From: Shewanella corallii
GTDB lineage: Bacteria > Pseudomonadota > Gammaproteobacteria > Enterobacterales > Shewanellaceae
DNA: 64,000 nt
Assembly (NCBI RefSeq): GCF_023349125.1
Contig: NZ_JAKIKT010000002.1
Span: 248,001 to 312,000, forward strand
Reading direction: 5' to 3'
The position numbers were made by a program, and so were the translations under genes. A model generated the notes under the pieces. It did no database searches and was not told the DNA's origin. It saw nothing but the letters and a program-made list of their open reading frames with translations. Shown piece by piece: positions 51,849 through 60,814 of this stretch (positions are counted from its first letter, which is position 1; the number at the start of each line of letters is the position of its first letter).

Positions 51849-52871
51849 TCAAACTGCTTCACCAGTCCAGTGATAATGGTTGTTGGCCTTTTTCCCCAGC
51901 TGGCCAGCCGCCATCAGATCAGCAAAAATCGCATCCACCTCTTCTGCCATCAACCCAAACTGTCTGGCCACAGCTCGTTTGCTACAGGGAAGACTCTTGC
52001 CTGCCAGCGCTTTGGCCACCTGCTCCGGGACGCTCAGTGGCTCAGGCTCCAAATCCAGCTCATCCGACAGGGTTTGCTGCAGCGCCAATACCGGCGGAAT
52101 AGAAGAAATCGGTTCATTGATGGCCTCTATGGTCAGCGGTGTGTGCGCCCGCCAAAAGTGACGGAACCTGAGCTCTTCGCCGATTACGCCCACAAAGAAG
52201 GCCGCGAAAAAGTCCAGCAGTACAGACAGAAACACCACCAGGCCCAACTGCGCTGACTTGGTATCCACGCCCAGCATATTGGCCATGGATTCAATCAGGC
52301 CGATAATCGAGCCCTGCGCCACAGGTGGCAAGCTGTCACGTTCAGCCGCCAGCCTTTGCTGCTCTTCCCGAAGGCGCTTATTCTCCTGCTGGATCCGGGT
52401 CACGCCGGTGGCGATGCGCTCCATTTCGATATATTTTTCAGCCGCCAGATTATTCAGTTCAATCTGGTTATCTATGGCAGCAATCTGGCGGTTGTAGGTA
52501 TTGACCTTCGCCTGCTCAACCGCAATGTGCTCCTGAGCTGAGTTGGTGGCACTGTTAATCCCGCCGATGCTGCCACCAATAGAGATCACCGCCAGTACCA
52601 GATAGAACACCAGCGCTGATAACGCCCCTGAGTAATTACGATGGGCCCGGCGCTCACTAAACTCGTACCAGGCGTAGAATTTGCCCGCCTCAAAGATCAC
52701 AGCCAGCGAACCGAACAACCACTTCATCACAGGATTGTCATCGATAGACAAAAACAGCAGCAGCGAAAAAATAGTGGAAGCCAGAATAGAGGCGCCGGCC
52801 AGAGTCCAGACCGTGGCAGTTGCCAGTGGGCCTTTGGGGTATCTCAGTCCGATGGATTCTTGATAGTGCAT
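51849..52871 (-). CDS. Membrane protein with central coiled coil and C-terminal HTH-like segment, unknown
   Basis: 340 residues from ATG 52871 (MHYQESIGLRYPKGP); a TTG at 52931 is in frame but unsupported. Three transmembrane helices lie near 16-38, 50-70 and 85-108. A long polar coiled coil follows (~110-190: INSATNSAQEHIAVEQAKVN, MERIATGVTRIQQENKRLRE). A fourth helix (AQLGLVVFLSVLLDFFAAFF) is near 205-226. The C-terminal ~60 residues (SVPEQVAKALAGKSLPCSKRA, GLMAEEVDAIFADLMAAGQLG) look like a small winged-helix domain. I do not recognise the family. Flanked by plsY and tsaD. Confidence 0.6.
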   Translation of the reverse strand: MHYQESIGLRYPKGPLATATVWTLAGASILASTIFSLLLFLSIDDNPVMKWLFGSLAVIFEAGKFYAWYEFSERRAHRNYSGALSALVFYLVLAVISIGGSIGGINSATNSAQEHIAVEQAKVNTYNRQIAAIDNQIELNNLAAEKYIEMERIATGVTRIQQENKRLREEQQRLAAERDSLPPVAQGSIIGLIESMANMLGVDTKSAQLGLVVFLSVLLDFFAAFFVGVIGEELRFRHFWRAHTPLTIEAINEPISSIPPVLALQQTLSDELDLEPEPLSVPEQVAKALAGKSLPCSKRAVARQFGLMAEEVDAIFADLMAAGQLGKKANNHYHWTGEAV

Positions 52872-53021
52872 TGCAAACCCGAGTTGAAGCCCCGGTAGGG
52901 ACAGCGTAAAAAAGCGGGCAGCATACCCCAAAGACAGTGAAATATAAGGACATCTTTATCAACAACCAGTTTGATTGCTGGCAGATCAGCCAATTCATGG
53001 GGTATTGGGAGTTAAATGCAT

Positions 53022-53047
53022 AAAAAAACGACGCCGGAGCGTCGTTT
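53022..53047 (-). terminator. Terminator of tsaD
   Basis: AACGACGC / GCGTCGTT with loop TCCG when read leftward, followed by a run of seven T. Confidence 0.85.
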
Positions 53048-53069
53048 CTAACTATCAATTCACTTTGGA

Positions 53070-54083
53070 TTACACAGCTTCAAGGCTGTCCAAAGGCCAT
53101 CTTGGCTGACCTTTTACCGCCAGTTCTTCAATCTGTCCGGCCTTCAATCGCTGCAAACCGGCATAGGCAATCATGGCGCCGTTATCGGTGCAGAACTCAC
53201 CTCTTGGGTAGTACACCTTACCGCCAATTGACTGCATCAGTTCTGCCAGGCCTTCACGCAGGCGCACATTGGCACTCACGCCCCCGGCAATCACCAGACG
53301 CTTGTGACCAGTTTGCTTAAGAGCGCGGCGACACTTAATAGCCAAAGTGTCCACCACAGCCTCTTCAAAGGCACGGGCGATATTGGCCCGGGTTTGCTCA
53401 TCATCCGGCTCTTGAGCAATGGTGTTGGCCGCAAAGGTTTTCAAACCTGAGAAGCTGAAGTCCAAACCCGGTCTGTCAGTCATAGGACGGGGGAACTTAT
53501 ACTTGCCACCTTCACCCTGAGCGGCCAGCTTAGCCAAACGCGGACCACCAGGATAATCCAGCCCCATCAGCTTGGCGGTTTTATCGAAGGCCTCACCGGC
53601 AGCGTCATCAATAGACTCACCCAGCACTTCGTACTGACCTATGCCCTGAACATCCACCAACATGGAGTGACCGCCGGAAACCAACAGCGCAATAAACGGG
53701 AACTCAGGCGCATCATCTTCCAGCATGGGTGCCAGCAGGTGCCCTTCCATATGATGTACACCTACAGCAGGCACGCCCCAGGCGTATGCCAGCGAACGAC
53801 CTACACAGGCACCAACCAGCAAGGCTCCAATCAGGCCCGGCCCCTTGGTGTAAGCCACGCCGTCGATATCTTCAATACGGGTACCTGAATCAGCCAATGC
53901 CTGACGAATAAGCGGAACGATCTTGCGGACATGGTCACGGGAAGCCAATTCAGGCACCACGCCACCATAGTCGGCGTGCAGCTTAACCTGACTGTACAGG
54001 GTGTGGGACAGCAGCCCAGCCTTGTCGTCATAAATGGCGATCCCGGTTTCATCACAGGATGTTTCTATACCTATAACCCGCAT
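53070..54083 (-). CDS. tsaD: tRNA N6-threonylcarbamoyladenosine synthase catalytic subunit TsaD
   Basis: With TsaB/TsaE transfers threonylcarbamoyl to A37 of ANN-decoding tRNAs; essential. It has 337 residues. [19 protein letters not shown] opens the ASKHA fold. Metal ligands H111 and H115 are in [40 protein letters not shown] and [14 protein letters not shown] are family motifs, and the C-terminal [11 protein letters not shown] holds a further metal Asp. It lies opposite rpsU, the usual gammaproteobacterial arrangement. Confidence 0.97.
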   Translation of the reverse strand: MRVIGIETSCDETGIAIYDDKAGLLSHTLYSQVKLHADYGGVVPELASRDHVRKIVPLIRQALADSGTRIEDIDGVAYTKGPGLIGALLVGACVGRSLAYAWGVPAVGVHHMEGHLLAPMLEDDAPEFPFIALLVSGGHSMLVDVQGIGQYEVLGESIDDAAGEAFDKTAKLMGLDYPGGPRLAKLAAQGEGGKYKFPRPMTDRPGLDFSFSGLKTFAANTIAQEPDDEQTRANIARAFEEAVVDTLAIKCRRALKQTGHKRLVIAGGVSANVRLREGLAELMQSIGGKVYYPRGEFCTDNGAMIAYAGLQRLKAGQIEELAVKGQPRWPLDSLEAV

Positions 54084-54440
54084 TGTGTCTCATCTTTCCG
54101 TTATTAAGGGCTGCCAATTCTACCTGCACTCGGGATTTGGCACCAGCCCCCGGAATATCGCAGAGGAAGTCACTGAATTGGCCAGAACGGGTGACTTTTT
54201 TGAAGATTTTTATCAACGACCAGACTATACTTCCGCCGTGCGAGATCAGGATGTTAATTTCAGCGATCAATATCCGCACTGACTGTTTGCCTGGGAGCCC
54301 TTGGGGGTTTACATCCGGGCATGGTTCAGTATAAAATTTCGCACCATTTTAAATCTTGTTAAACACTCTTGGTGAGGGGTCCGGTCATCAGACAGGAAGT
54401 TCCGAACCAATACAAACTTCCACCTAAGGGGTGATGGCGT
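54084..54440. other. Divergent promoter region tsaD / rpsU
   Basis: About 360 bp without a gene. Contains the rpsU promoter listed separately. I looked for a LexA box (CTGT-N8-ACAG), which E. coli has before rpsU, and found none. Confidence 0.6.
54308..54335 (+). promoter_or_regulatory. Sigma-70 promoter of the rpsU-yqeY-dnaG-rpoD operon
   Basis: TTTACA (54308-54313), 16-nt spacer, TATAAA (54330-54335), giving a leader of about 100 nt before rpsU. Confidence 0.65.
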
Positions 54441-54656
54441 ATGCCAATTATTAAAGTACGTGAAAATGAACCATTCGACGTAGCTCTGCGTCGTTTCAAG
54501 CGCTCTTGTGAAAAAGCTGGCATCCTGGCCGACGTGCGTGCTCGTGAATTCTACGAGAAGCCAACTACTGCTCGTAAGCGTGCAAAAGCTGCTGCAGTAA
54601 AGCGTCTGGCTAAGAAGCTTTCTCGCGAAAACGCTCGTCGCGTACGTTTGTACTAA
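54441..54656 (+). CDS. rpsU: 30S ribosomal protein S21
   Basis: 71-residue basic protein of the small subunit needed for initiation. [21 protein letters not shown] start, then [20 protein letters not shown] and the Arg-rich C-terminus. AAGGGG lies upstream of the ATG. First gene of the macromolecular synthesis operon. Codon use strongly biased (CGT, AAA, GCT). Confidence 0.98.
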   Translation: MPIIKVRENEPFDVALRRFKRSCEKAGILADVRAREFYEKPTTARKRAKAAAVKRLAKKLSRENARRVRLY

Positions 54657-54663
54657 TCCCGCT

Positions 54664-55107
54664 ATGAGCCTTATAGATCAGCTGAAAGCCGACATGAAAG
54701 CGGCTCTGGTTGCCAAAGATAAAGTGCGACTGGGAACGATTCGTATGGCACTGGCCGCCATCAAGCAGATTGAAGTGGATACCCGCGAAACTCTGACCGA
54801 TGACCAGGCCATAGCTGTCTTAACCAAAATGGTGAAGCAACGCCGTGATTCTATCGCTCAATATGAAGCGGCAGGTCGCAGCGAGCTGGCTGACAATGAA
54901 GCAGCAGAGATCAAGGTAATTGAATCTTTTCTGCCGAAGCCTCTGACTGAAGAGGAAGTTGCGGCCATTATTGATGCAACAATTGCTGAAGTTGGCGCAT
55001 CCTCCATGGCGGACATGGGCAAAGTAATGGGAGCACTGAAAAACAAAGTGCAGGGTCGGGCAGATATGGGAGCCATTGGCGCTCAAATCCGCGCGAAGTT
55101 GCAGTAA
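54664..55107 (+). CDS. GatB/YqeY domain-containing protein
   Basis: 147 residues, helical. YqeY family: SLIDQLKADMKAALVAKDKVRL, RMALAAIKQIEVDTR, TKMVKQRRDSIAQYEAAGR, EIKVIESFLPKPLTEEEV, then the small helical tail SMADMGKVMGALKNKVQG. This resembles the tRNA-binding C-terminal of GatB/GatE, so tRNA interaction is suggested but not proven. It lies 7 bp after rpsU, the usual insertion between rpsU and dnaG in many gammaproteobacteria other than E. coli. Confidence 0.93.
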   Translation: MSLIDQLKADMKAALVAKDKVRLGTIRMALAAIKQIEVDTRETLTDDQAIAVLTKMVKQRRDSIAQYEAAGRSELADNEAAEIKVIESFLPKPLTEEEVAAIIDATIAEVGASSMADMGKVMGALKNKVQGRADMGAIGAQIRAKLQ

Positions 55108-55124
55108 CTGTGATTCAGTGTACG

Positions 55125-55157
55125 AACAAGCCGTGCTTATGCGCGGCTTGTTTGTTT
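55125..55157 (+). terminator. Terminator/attenuator between yqeY and dnaG
   Basis: AACAAGCCGTGC / GCGCGGCTTGTT, 12 bp with one G-T pair and loop TTAT, followed by TGTTT. In E. coli an equivalent hairpin after rpsU lets S21 be made in excess over DnaG; the same role is inferred. Confidence 0.75.
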
Positions 55158-55278
55158 ATCAAAAGCTGTCCGAGATGTTTCGCTTATATAACCGGACACT
55201 CCTGTCGGGAGTCTCTCGTTATACAAGTCTGCATTCATTCTGGTTTCCGAATTAGGTAACGGGTACGTAAGACGATCC

Positions 55279-57003
55279 ATGGCAATCCCCCGCGATTTTA
55301 TTAATGAACTGATCGCCCGCACTGACATTGTCGAGCTGATCGATCGCCGCGTGCCGCTGAAAAAAGCCGGCAAGAATCACTCTGCCTGTTGCCCGTTCCA
55401 CAGTGAAAAATCACCATCATTCACTGTCAGTCGTGACAAGCAGTTTTATCACTGCTTTGGCTGTGGTGCCCACGGCAATGTGATCGACTTCCTGATGGAA
55501 TATGACCGTCTGGAGTTTGTGGATGCCATTGAAGAGCTGGCGGGCCTGCTGGGTGTGGAAGTGCCCAGAGAGCAAGGCGGCAAACGCCGTGATGACGGCC
55601 TGAGCCGTGACCTCTACCAGTTGATGGAGGAGGCCAACAACTATTATCGCTCTCAGCTTCGCAGCCACAACGACAGACAAAAGGTATTGGATTACCTCGA
55701 CCTTCGTGGCCTCAGCCAGGAAGTGGTCGACAAGTTTGGTATAGGCTTCGCCCCGGATGGCTGGGATGGTCTGTTATCCCGCTACCGCAATAATCAGGAC
55801 GCTCAGGATAAACTGCTGACCGGCGGCATGTTGATTGCCAAAGACAGTGGCAGCCGTTACGACAGATTCCGCGACCGCCTGATGTTCCCTATCCGGGATC
55901 GCCGTGGTCGGGTGGTTGGTTTTGGTGGCCGGGTATTGGGCGAAGGTACCCCCAAGTACCTTAACTCGCCGGAAACCCCCATCTTCCATAAAGGCAATGA
56001 GCTCTATGGCCTTTATGAGCTGAAACAGGCTCACAGAGATCCGCAGAAGGTGCTGATCGTTGAAGGCTATATGGATGTGGTGGCACTGGCTCAATTTGGT
56101 GTGGATTATGCGGTGGCCTCACTGGGAACATCCACCACAGCAGATCAGTTCCAGCTACTGCTGCGTAATGCCAAAGAGGTGATCTGCTGTTATGACGGTG
56201 ACCGTGCAGGGTTTGATGCAGCATGGCGTGCATTGGAAACCGCCCTGCCCCTGCTGAAGCCGGGCGATCAGGTTAAGTTTATCTTCCTGCCTCAGGGTGA
56301 AGACCCGGATTCACTGATCCGCCAAATCGGTAAAGACGCTTTCGAAGAGCTAATCAGCAATGCCAAAAGCCTTGAGGCATTTCTGTTCGATACCCTGACT
56401 GAGCAATATGGTACGGACAAGGGCAACTTTGCTAAGCAAGCAATTGTCTTAATTGAAAAAATTCAGGATACTGTACTACAGAACCTGCTGCTGGAGCAGT
56501 TGTCGCACAAGCTGGGCATGAATAATGCCGACGACGTCAAAAAGAAGCTTGGCTTTAACGCCAAGCCTCAGCAACCTATGTCGTCCAATAAAGGCTTGAA
56601 AGGTCGCGGCACGCCGTTGCGCCTGGCTGTAGCTCTATTGGTACAGCATCCATCGCTGGGAGAAGGGCTGCCCCCTCAACCGGCTATAGAACACCTGCAG
56701 ATGAGCGGCATTGACCTGCTGCTTGAACTGCTGGCATTGACTCGCGAAACCAGATTCAACACCGCCCAACTACTTGAACATTTCAGAGAGCACGCCCAAG
56801 CGCCTGCCCTGAAGAAACTGGCTCAGTGGGAGCATCAGGTAGCGGATGAAAATCTGCAACAAGAGTTCAGGAAAGCCCTGATCTGGTTAACAAACCAGTA
56901 TATCGAACAAAGATATCAGGAGCTGAGTCTGAAACAGACTCATACTAAGGAAGAAAGGATCCAGCTGCAGAAGCTGATCTCCGTCATGAAATCCCGGGCT
57001 TAA
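55279..57003 (+). CDS. dnaG: DNA primase
   Basis: Makes RNA primers at the replication fork. It has 574 residues. The N-terminal zinc-binding domain has C38-P-F-H41 and C59-F-G-C62 (ACCPFHSEKSPSF, YHCFGCGAHG). The TOPRIM core is at about 255-340 (VLIVEGYMDVVALAQ with the catalytic Glu, CYDGDRAGFDAAWRA with the DxD). A C-terminal DnaB-interacting helical domain (~440-574) follows. Sits between the attenuator hairpin and rpoD, as in the classic operon. Confidence 0.98.
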   Translation: MAIPRDFINELIARTDIVELIDRRVPLKKAGKNHSACCPFHSEKSPSFTVSRDKQFYHCFGCGAHGNVIDFLMEYDRLEFVDAIEELAGLLGVEVPREQGGKRRDDGLSRDLYQLMEEANNYYRSQLRSHNDRQKVLDYLDLRGLSQEVVDKFGIGFAPDGWDGLLSRYRNNQDAQDKLLTGGMLIAKDSGSRYDRFRDRLMFPIRDRRGRVVGFGGRVLGEGTPKYLNSPETPIFHKGNELYGLYELKQAHRDPQKVLIVEGYMDVVALAQFGVDYAVASLGTSTTADQFQLLLRNAKEVICCYDGDRAGFDAAWRALETALPLLKPGDQVKFIFLPQGEDPDSLIRQIGKDAFEELISNAKSLEAFLFDTLTEQYGTDKGNFAKQAIVLIEKIQDTVLQNLLLEQLSHKLGMNNADDVKKKLGFNAKPQQPMSSNKGLKGRGTPLRLAVALLVQHPSLGEGLPPQPAIEHLQMSGIDLLLELLALTRETRFNTAQLLEHFREHAQAPALKKLAQWEHQVADENLQQEFRKALIWLTNQYIEQRYQELSLKQTHTKEERIQLQKLISVMKSRA

Positions 57004-57153
57004 GCCTCTGGCAAAACCCCGGATAATTTCAGGACTGGCACAGGGATGCGTGCCCAAGTATAATCGATCATTTGCACGGCAATCAGTACCGGCTTTTGCC
57101 CGCCAGCGTGTGATTCGTTGTAAGTAAACAGTTACCCAACTTGGATGATATCT

Positions 57154-58995
57154 ATGGATCAAACTCCGCAGTCGCAACTTAAATTGTTGCTCGCCAAAGG
57201 TAAAGAACAAGGTTATCTAACCTATGCAGAAGTGAATGACCACTTACCTGCAGATATGGTCGATTCTGACCAGATCGAAGATATTATCCAGATGATAAAT
57301 GACATGGGTATCCGCGTGTTTGAAGAAGCACCGGACGCCGATGACATGATGATGTCGGAAGACAACACAGACGAAGATGCAGCGGAAGAAGCAGCAGCAG
57401 CCCTGGCCACAGTAGAAAGTGAGCTGGGCCGTACCACTGACCCTGTGCGCATGTATATGCGTGAAATGGGTACTGTGGAGCTGTTGACCCGTGAAGGCGA
57501 AATCGTAATCGCCAAGCGAATCGAAGACGGTATCAATACTGTTCAGAGCTCAGTGGCCGAATACCCACAGGCCATCGCCATGATCCTGGAGCAATTCGAC
57601 CAGTTTGAAGCCGAAGAGCTGCGCCTGTCTGATATTATCTCTGGATTTGTAAACCCTGATGAAGATGACGTCGCGCCAACGGCGACTCACATCGGTTCCG
57701 AATTGTCCGACGAAGAGCTGGACGATGAAGACGATGATGATGACGATGATGACGATGACGACAGCGATGATGACAGCAACAAGGGTCCTGACCCTGAAGA
57801 AGCCCGTGAGCGTTTCGGTCAGCTGCGTGCCGCCTATGAGTCTGCACTGAATGTGATCGACACCAAAGGTCGTGACCACCCAGAATCTATCCGTGCCCTG
57901 TTTGAAATCGGCGAAATCTTTAAAGAATTCCGTCTGGTGCCAAAGCAGTTTGACCGTCTGGTCAAGAGCATGCGCGAGATGATGGACCGCGTGCGCGTTC
58001 AAGAGCGTCTGATCATGAAGCTCTGTGTTGAACAAGCCAAGATGCCTAAGAAGAACTTCGTTAAGATCTTCACCAACAATGAAAGCAGCCTGGATTGGTT
58101 CAGCGCCGAAATGACCGGCGGCAAGTCTTACTCCGAAGGCCTGAAAATGGTCGAGGAAGATGTACAGCGTTGCAGCGCTAAACTGAGCGCCATTGAAGAA
58201 GAGACTGGCCTGTCTATCTCCTCTATCAAAGACATCAACCGTCGTATGAGCATTGGTGAAGCCAAAGCCCGTCGCGCTAAGAAAGAGATGGTTGAGGCTA
58301 ACCTGCGTCTGGTTATCTCTATCGCCAAGAAGTACACCAACCGTGGTCTGCAGTTCCTGGATCTGATCCAGGAAGGTAACATCGGTCTGATGAAAGCGGT
58401 AGATAAGTTCGAATACCGTCGTGGTTACAAGTTCTCGACCTATGCAACCTGGTGGATCCGTCAGGCTATCACCCGCTCTATCGCGGACCAGGCCCGTACT
58501 ATCCGTATTCCGGTGCACATGATCGAAACCATCAACAAGCTGAACCGTATTTCCCGCCAGATGCTGCAGGAAATGGGTCGGGAGCCTTCTCCTGAAGAGC
58601 TGGCTGAACGCATGATGATGCCGGAAGACAAGATCCGCAAGGTACTGAAAATCGCCAAAGAGCCTATCTCCATGGAGACACCTATCGGTGACGATGAAGA
58701 TTCGCATCTGGGAGATTTCATCGAGGATACTACCCTCGAACTGCCGCTGGACAGCGCGACTTCTGAGAGCCTGAAACAGGCCACTCATGAAGTACTGGCC
58801 GGTCTGACCGCACGTGAAGCCAAGGTACTGCGTATGCGTTTTGGTATCGATATGAACACTGACCACACTCTGGAAGAGGTAGGTAAGCAGTTCGACGTTA
58901 CCCGTGAGCGTATCCGTCAGATCGAAGCCAAGGCTCTGCGTAAGCTGCGTCACCCAAGCCGCTCAGAGATCCTCAAGTCCTTCCTGGACGAGTAA
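57154..58995 (+). CDS. rpoD: RNA polymerase sigma-70 factor RpoD
   Basis: Housekeeping sigma factor of 613 residues (same as E. coli). Start ATG 57154 ([13 protein letters not shown]) fits the family; ATG 57145 three codons upstream is less likely. Region 1.1 comes first, then 1.2 with [20 protein letters not shown]. An acidic insert follows at about residues 185-208, with a run of consecutive Asp. Then region 2 ([35 protein letters not shown]), region 3, and region 4 ([36 protein letters not shown]). Followed by a strong terminator. Confidence 0.98.
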   Translation: MDQTPQSQLKLLLAKGKEQGYLTYAEVNDHLPADMVDSDQIEDIIQMINDMGIRVFEEAPDADDMMMSEDNTDEDAAEEAAAALATVESELGRTTDPVRMYMREMGTVELLTREGEIVIAKRIEDGINTVQSSVAEYPQAIAMILEQFDQFEAEELRLSDIISGFVNPDEDDVAPTATHIGSELSDEELDDEDDDDDDDDDDDSDDDSNKGPDPEEARERFGQLRAAYESALNVIDTKGRDHPESIRALFEIGEIFKEFRLVPKQFDRLVKSMREMMDRVRVQERLIMKLCVEQAKMPKKNFVKIFTNNESSLDWFSAEMTGGKSYSEGLKMVEEDVQRCSAKLSAIEEETGLSISSIKDINRRMSIGEAKARRAKKEMVEANLRLVISIAKKYTNRGLQFLDLIQEGNIGLMKAVDKFEYRRGYKFSTYATWWIRQAITRSIADQARTIRIPVHMIETINKLNRISRQMLQEMGREPSPEELAERMMMPEDKIRKVLKIAKEPISMETPIGDDEDSHLGDFIEDTTLELPLDSATSESLKQATHEVLAGLTAREAKVLRMRFGIDMNTDHTLEEVGKQFDVTRERIRQIEAKALRKLRHPSRSEILKSFLDE

Positions 58996-59035
58996 TCTTA
59001 AGCCGGTTCAACAATCAGTCCTGAATTGGATTTTT

Positions 59036-59062
59036 AAAAGCCCTGCAGTGCAGGGCTTTTTT
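59036..59062 (+). terminator. Terminator of rpoD
   Basis: AAAAGCCCTG / CAGGGCTTTT, loop CAGTG, followed by T run. Confidence 0.9.
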
Positions 59063-59189
59063 GTGTTCACTCGCTCGGCAACCTCTGGTTAACAGATAAT
59101 CAATTGAACCAACTTACCGAATTTCAACGCATTTCACGGGTGACAAGGGGTTTGAAACTTCGTATACTGCCAATCGCTCGGGAGAGCAC

Positions 59190-59266
59190 GGCCCCTTAGC
59201 TCAGTTGGTTAGAGCACACGACTCATAATCGTTAGGTCCACAGTTCAAGTCTGTGAGGGGCCACCA
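59190..59266 (+). tRNA. tRNA-Ile (anticodon CAT, Ile2)
   Basis: 77-nt cloverleaf with acceptor stem GGCCCCT / AGGGGCC and encoded CCA. D-arm GCTC...GAGC, anticodon loop CTCATAA with CAT at 59224-59226, T-arm with GTTCAAGTC. The sequence is very close to E. coli ileX rather than to tRNA-Met (GGCCCC acceptor, ACGAC-TCATAA-TCGT arm). It therefore should be the minor Ile2 tRNA whose C34 is converted to lysidine by TilS to read AUA. The position just after rpoD matches E. coli. Confidence 0.92.
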
Positions 59267-59273
59267 TATTCCA

Positions 59274-59303
59274 GAAGGCCCGTAGAGAAATCTACGGGCC
59301 TTC
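59274..59303 (+). terminator. Hairpin terminating the tRNA transcript
   Basis: GAAGGCCCGTAGA / TCTACGGGCCTTC, a 13-bp perfect stem with GAAA tetraloop, 8 nt after the tRNA. Only a GTTCGTT tail follows. Confidence 0.75.
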
Positions 59304-59449
59304 GTTCGTTATGAACTTCTCAAACCAAGCACTCTTCGGGCAACAGCTTTTTTAATTCCACTCGATTCAGTACCTTTTCACGATATCAATCAGGCTACAA
59401 CAAGCTATACATTGGATATTAGTTGACTCGTCCAACCTATCGAGAGCGT

Positions 59450-60058
59450 ATGAGCAGATTAAAACACAATGCATTTATAACTATGGCTCTGTTTGCCTTA
59501 TTAGGATTGGCCAGCAACCCGACACTCGCCGTGAACGCTGAGCAGCTGGTCGCCGCCGCCCATGAACGCACAACCCATGATGTGACCTATGATGGTGCCT
59601 ATCATAAAATCCCTTATCCTCTTGGCGACGTCCCGTCTGATATCGGAGTATGTACCGACGTGGTCATTCGCAGCTACCGGAGTCTGGGGATTGATCTACA
59701 ACAGTTGGTACATGAAGACCTGAAGGCCAACTTTAATCTGTATCCATCCAGGCGTATTTGGGGATTAAACGCCCCTGATACCAACATAGACCACAGACGG
59801 GTACCCAACCTGCAGACCTTTTTCAGTCGTCATGGGGAAAGACTTGCTGTCAGCGACCGACCAGAAGATTACGCCCCCGGAGATCTGGTCACCTGGAGGG
59901 TGACTGGACCACATATAGGTATTGTCACCGACAAGCTTTCCAACGATGGTAAGCGGCCATTGATAGTGCACAACATAGGCCGGGGTCCGGTACTGGAGGA
60001 TATGCTGTTTGACTACCCCATCACGGGACATTTTCGTTACTTGCCCAATAACGAATAA
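59450..60058 (+). CDS. Exported DUF1287 family protein (YijF-like)
   Basis: 202 residues from ATG 59450 (GAGAG upstream; an in-frame TTG at 59423 is less likely). Signal peptide MSRLKHNAFITMALFALLGLASNPTLA. The DUF1287 core follows: YDGAYHKIPYPLGDVPSDIGVCTDVVIRSYR region with the invariant GVCTDV (Cys), a DHRRVPNLQTFF segment, PGDLVTWRV, and PHIGIVTDK with His. Cys followed later by His suggests an NlpC/P60-like papain fold acting in the periplasm, but activity is unproven. Not operon-linked. Confidence 0.82.
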   Translation: MSRLKHNAFITMALFALLGLASNPTLAVNAEQLVAAAHERTTHDVTYDGAYHKIPYPLGDVPSDIGVCTDVVIRSYRSLGIDLQQLVHEDLKANFNLYPSRRIWGLNAPDTNIDHRRVPNLQTFFSRHGERLAVSDRPEDYAPGDLVTWRVTGPHIGIVTDKLSNDGKRPLIVHNIGRGPVLEDMLFDYPITGHFRYLPNNE

Positions 60059-60814
60059 CGCTCAATTAATCTCTGCAATGCGAAGTGACTTAACATCAAA
60101 ATTTGTTGTTATTACTCATGGCAAACCTATCACCGTTCTCATGAGTAAATTAAAAAGCAAACTCATACACCAAGCGTAACAATGCCAGAGTTTATTAGTG
60201 GGGTGCGTAGTCCAAATATAGCTATCTCAAGAAGGTTTGAAATACTTAAACAATTGATACATCGCACCAGCTATAACCGAGGAGCAAAAAGCTTATTCTA
60301 CCGGCAGGCTTAGACGCACATTTTGAATGCTATGCACAAAAATTGAATCACTCAGCGAGAAATCACTCTGATGGGATCAACCAGTTATCAGAATCAATAT
60401 TATTTCGCCACCACGCACTCCAACACAGCACTCGTTTATTCACTCATATAAACAACCTAAAATTCTTTTTAATCAGAACAAGTTATTTAGCTAATTGAGA
60501 ATTAATAACACAATCAATATCAATTTTAGGAATATCTTATTCCAAATCTGAATGAATTATTTTTTCGCCGAAAAATACGCAAACTTTTATTTACACCAAT
60601 TCTGGATCTGATATTTCCCGGCGGAGGCGGTGTAAATGAATGGTTACACAAAGTAAACATACTAATTCCCATTAAATTCCCTCCACCCATTGACTATTTA
60701 CGAATCCACTCAAACAAAACAACCTACAAATCGACGACACAAATAAATAACATTCTATTCACATCGTCATCGTCAGCGCTCAAAACAACTATAAACACTT
60801 CTACGAGGCTCCAG
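60059..60814. other. Long AT-rich intergenic region before the TonB receptor gene
   Basis: 756 bp with no convincing gene. It holds a 9-bp inverted repeat (listed separately) and a 43-codon open frame from ATG 60182 to TAG 60313. The peptide of that frame is basic (ISRRFEILKQLIHRTSYNRG) but has no Shine-Dalgarno, so it may be a gene remnant or chance. The final ~300 bp is strongly AT-rich. It should include the receptor promoter, which I could not place; CGAGG precedes the receptor ATG. Confidence 0.6.
60112..60148. repeat. 9-bp inverted repeat TTACTCATG ... CATGAGTAA
   Basis: Perfect arms at 60112-60120 and 60140-60148 with a 19-nt gap, 55 bp past the DUF1287 stop. Possible operator or weak 3' hairpin; no T run. 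Confidence 0.4.

Noticed and set aside
54284..54440. Possible LexA operator before rpsU as in E. coli
   Set aside because: No CTGT-N8-ACAG sequence is present in the leader or promoter region.
57719..57776. GAT/GAC trinucleotide run
   Set aside because: It is the acidic Asp-rich insert of sigma-70 region 1, seen in other gammaproteobacterial RpoD, not an independent repeat.
57550..58953. 467-codon open frame on the - strand
   Set aside because: Antisense to rpoD; length results from the strong codon bias of rpoD. No family resemblance.
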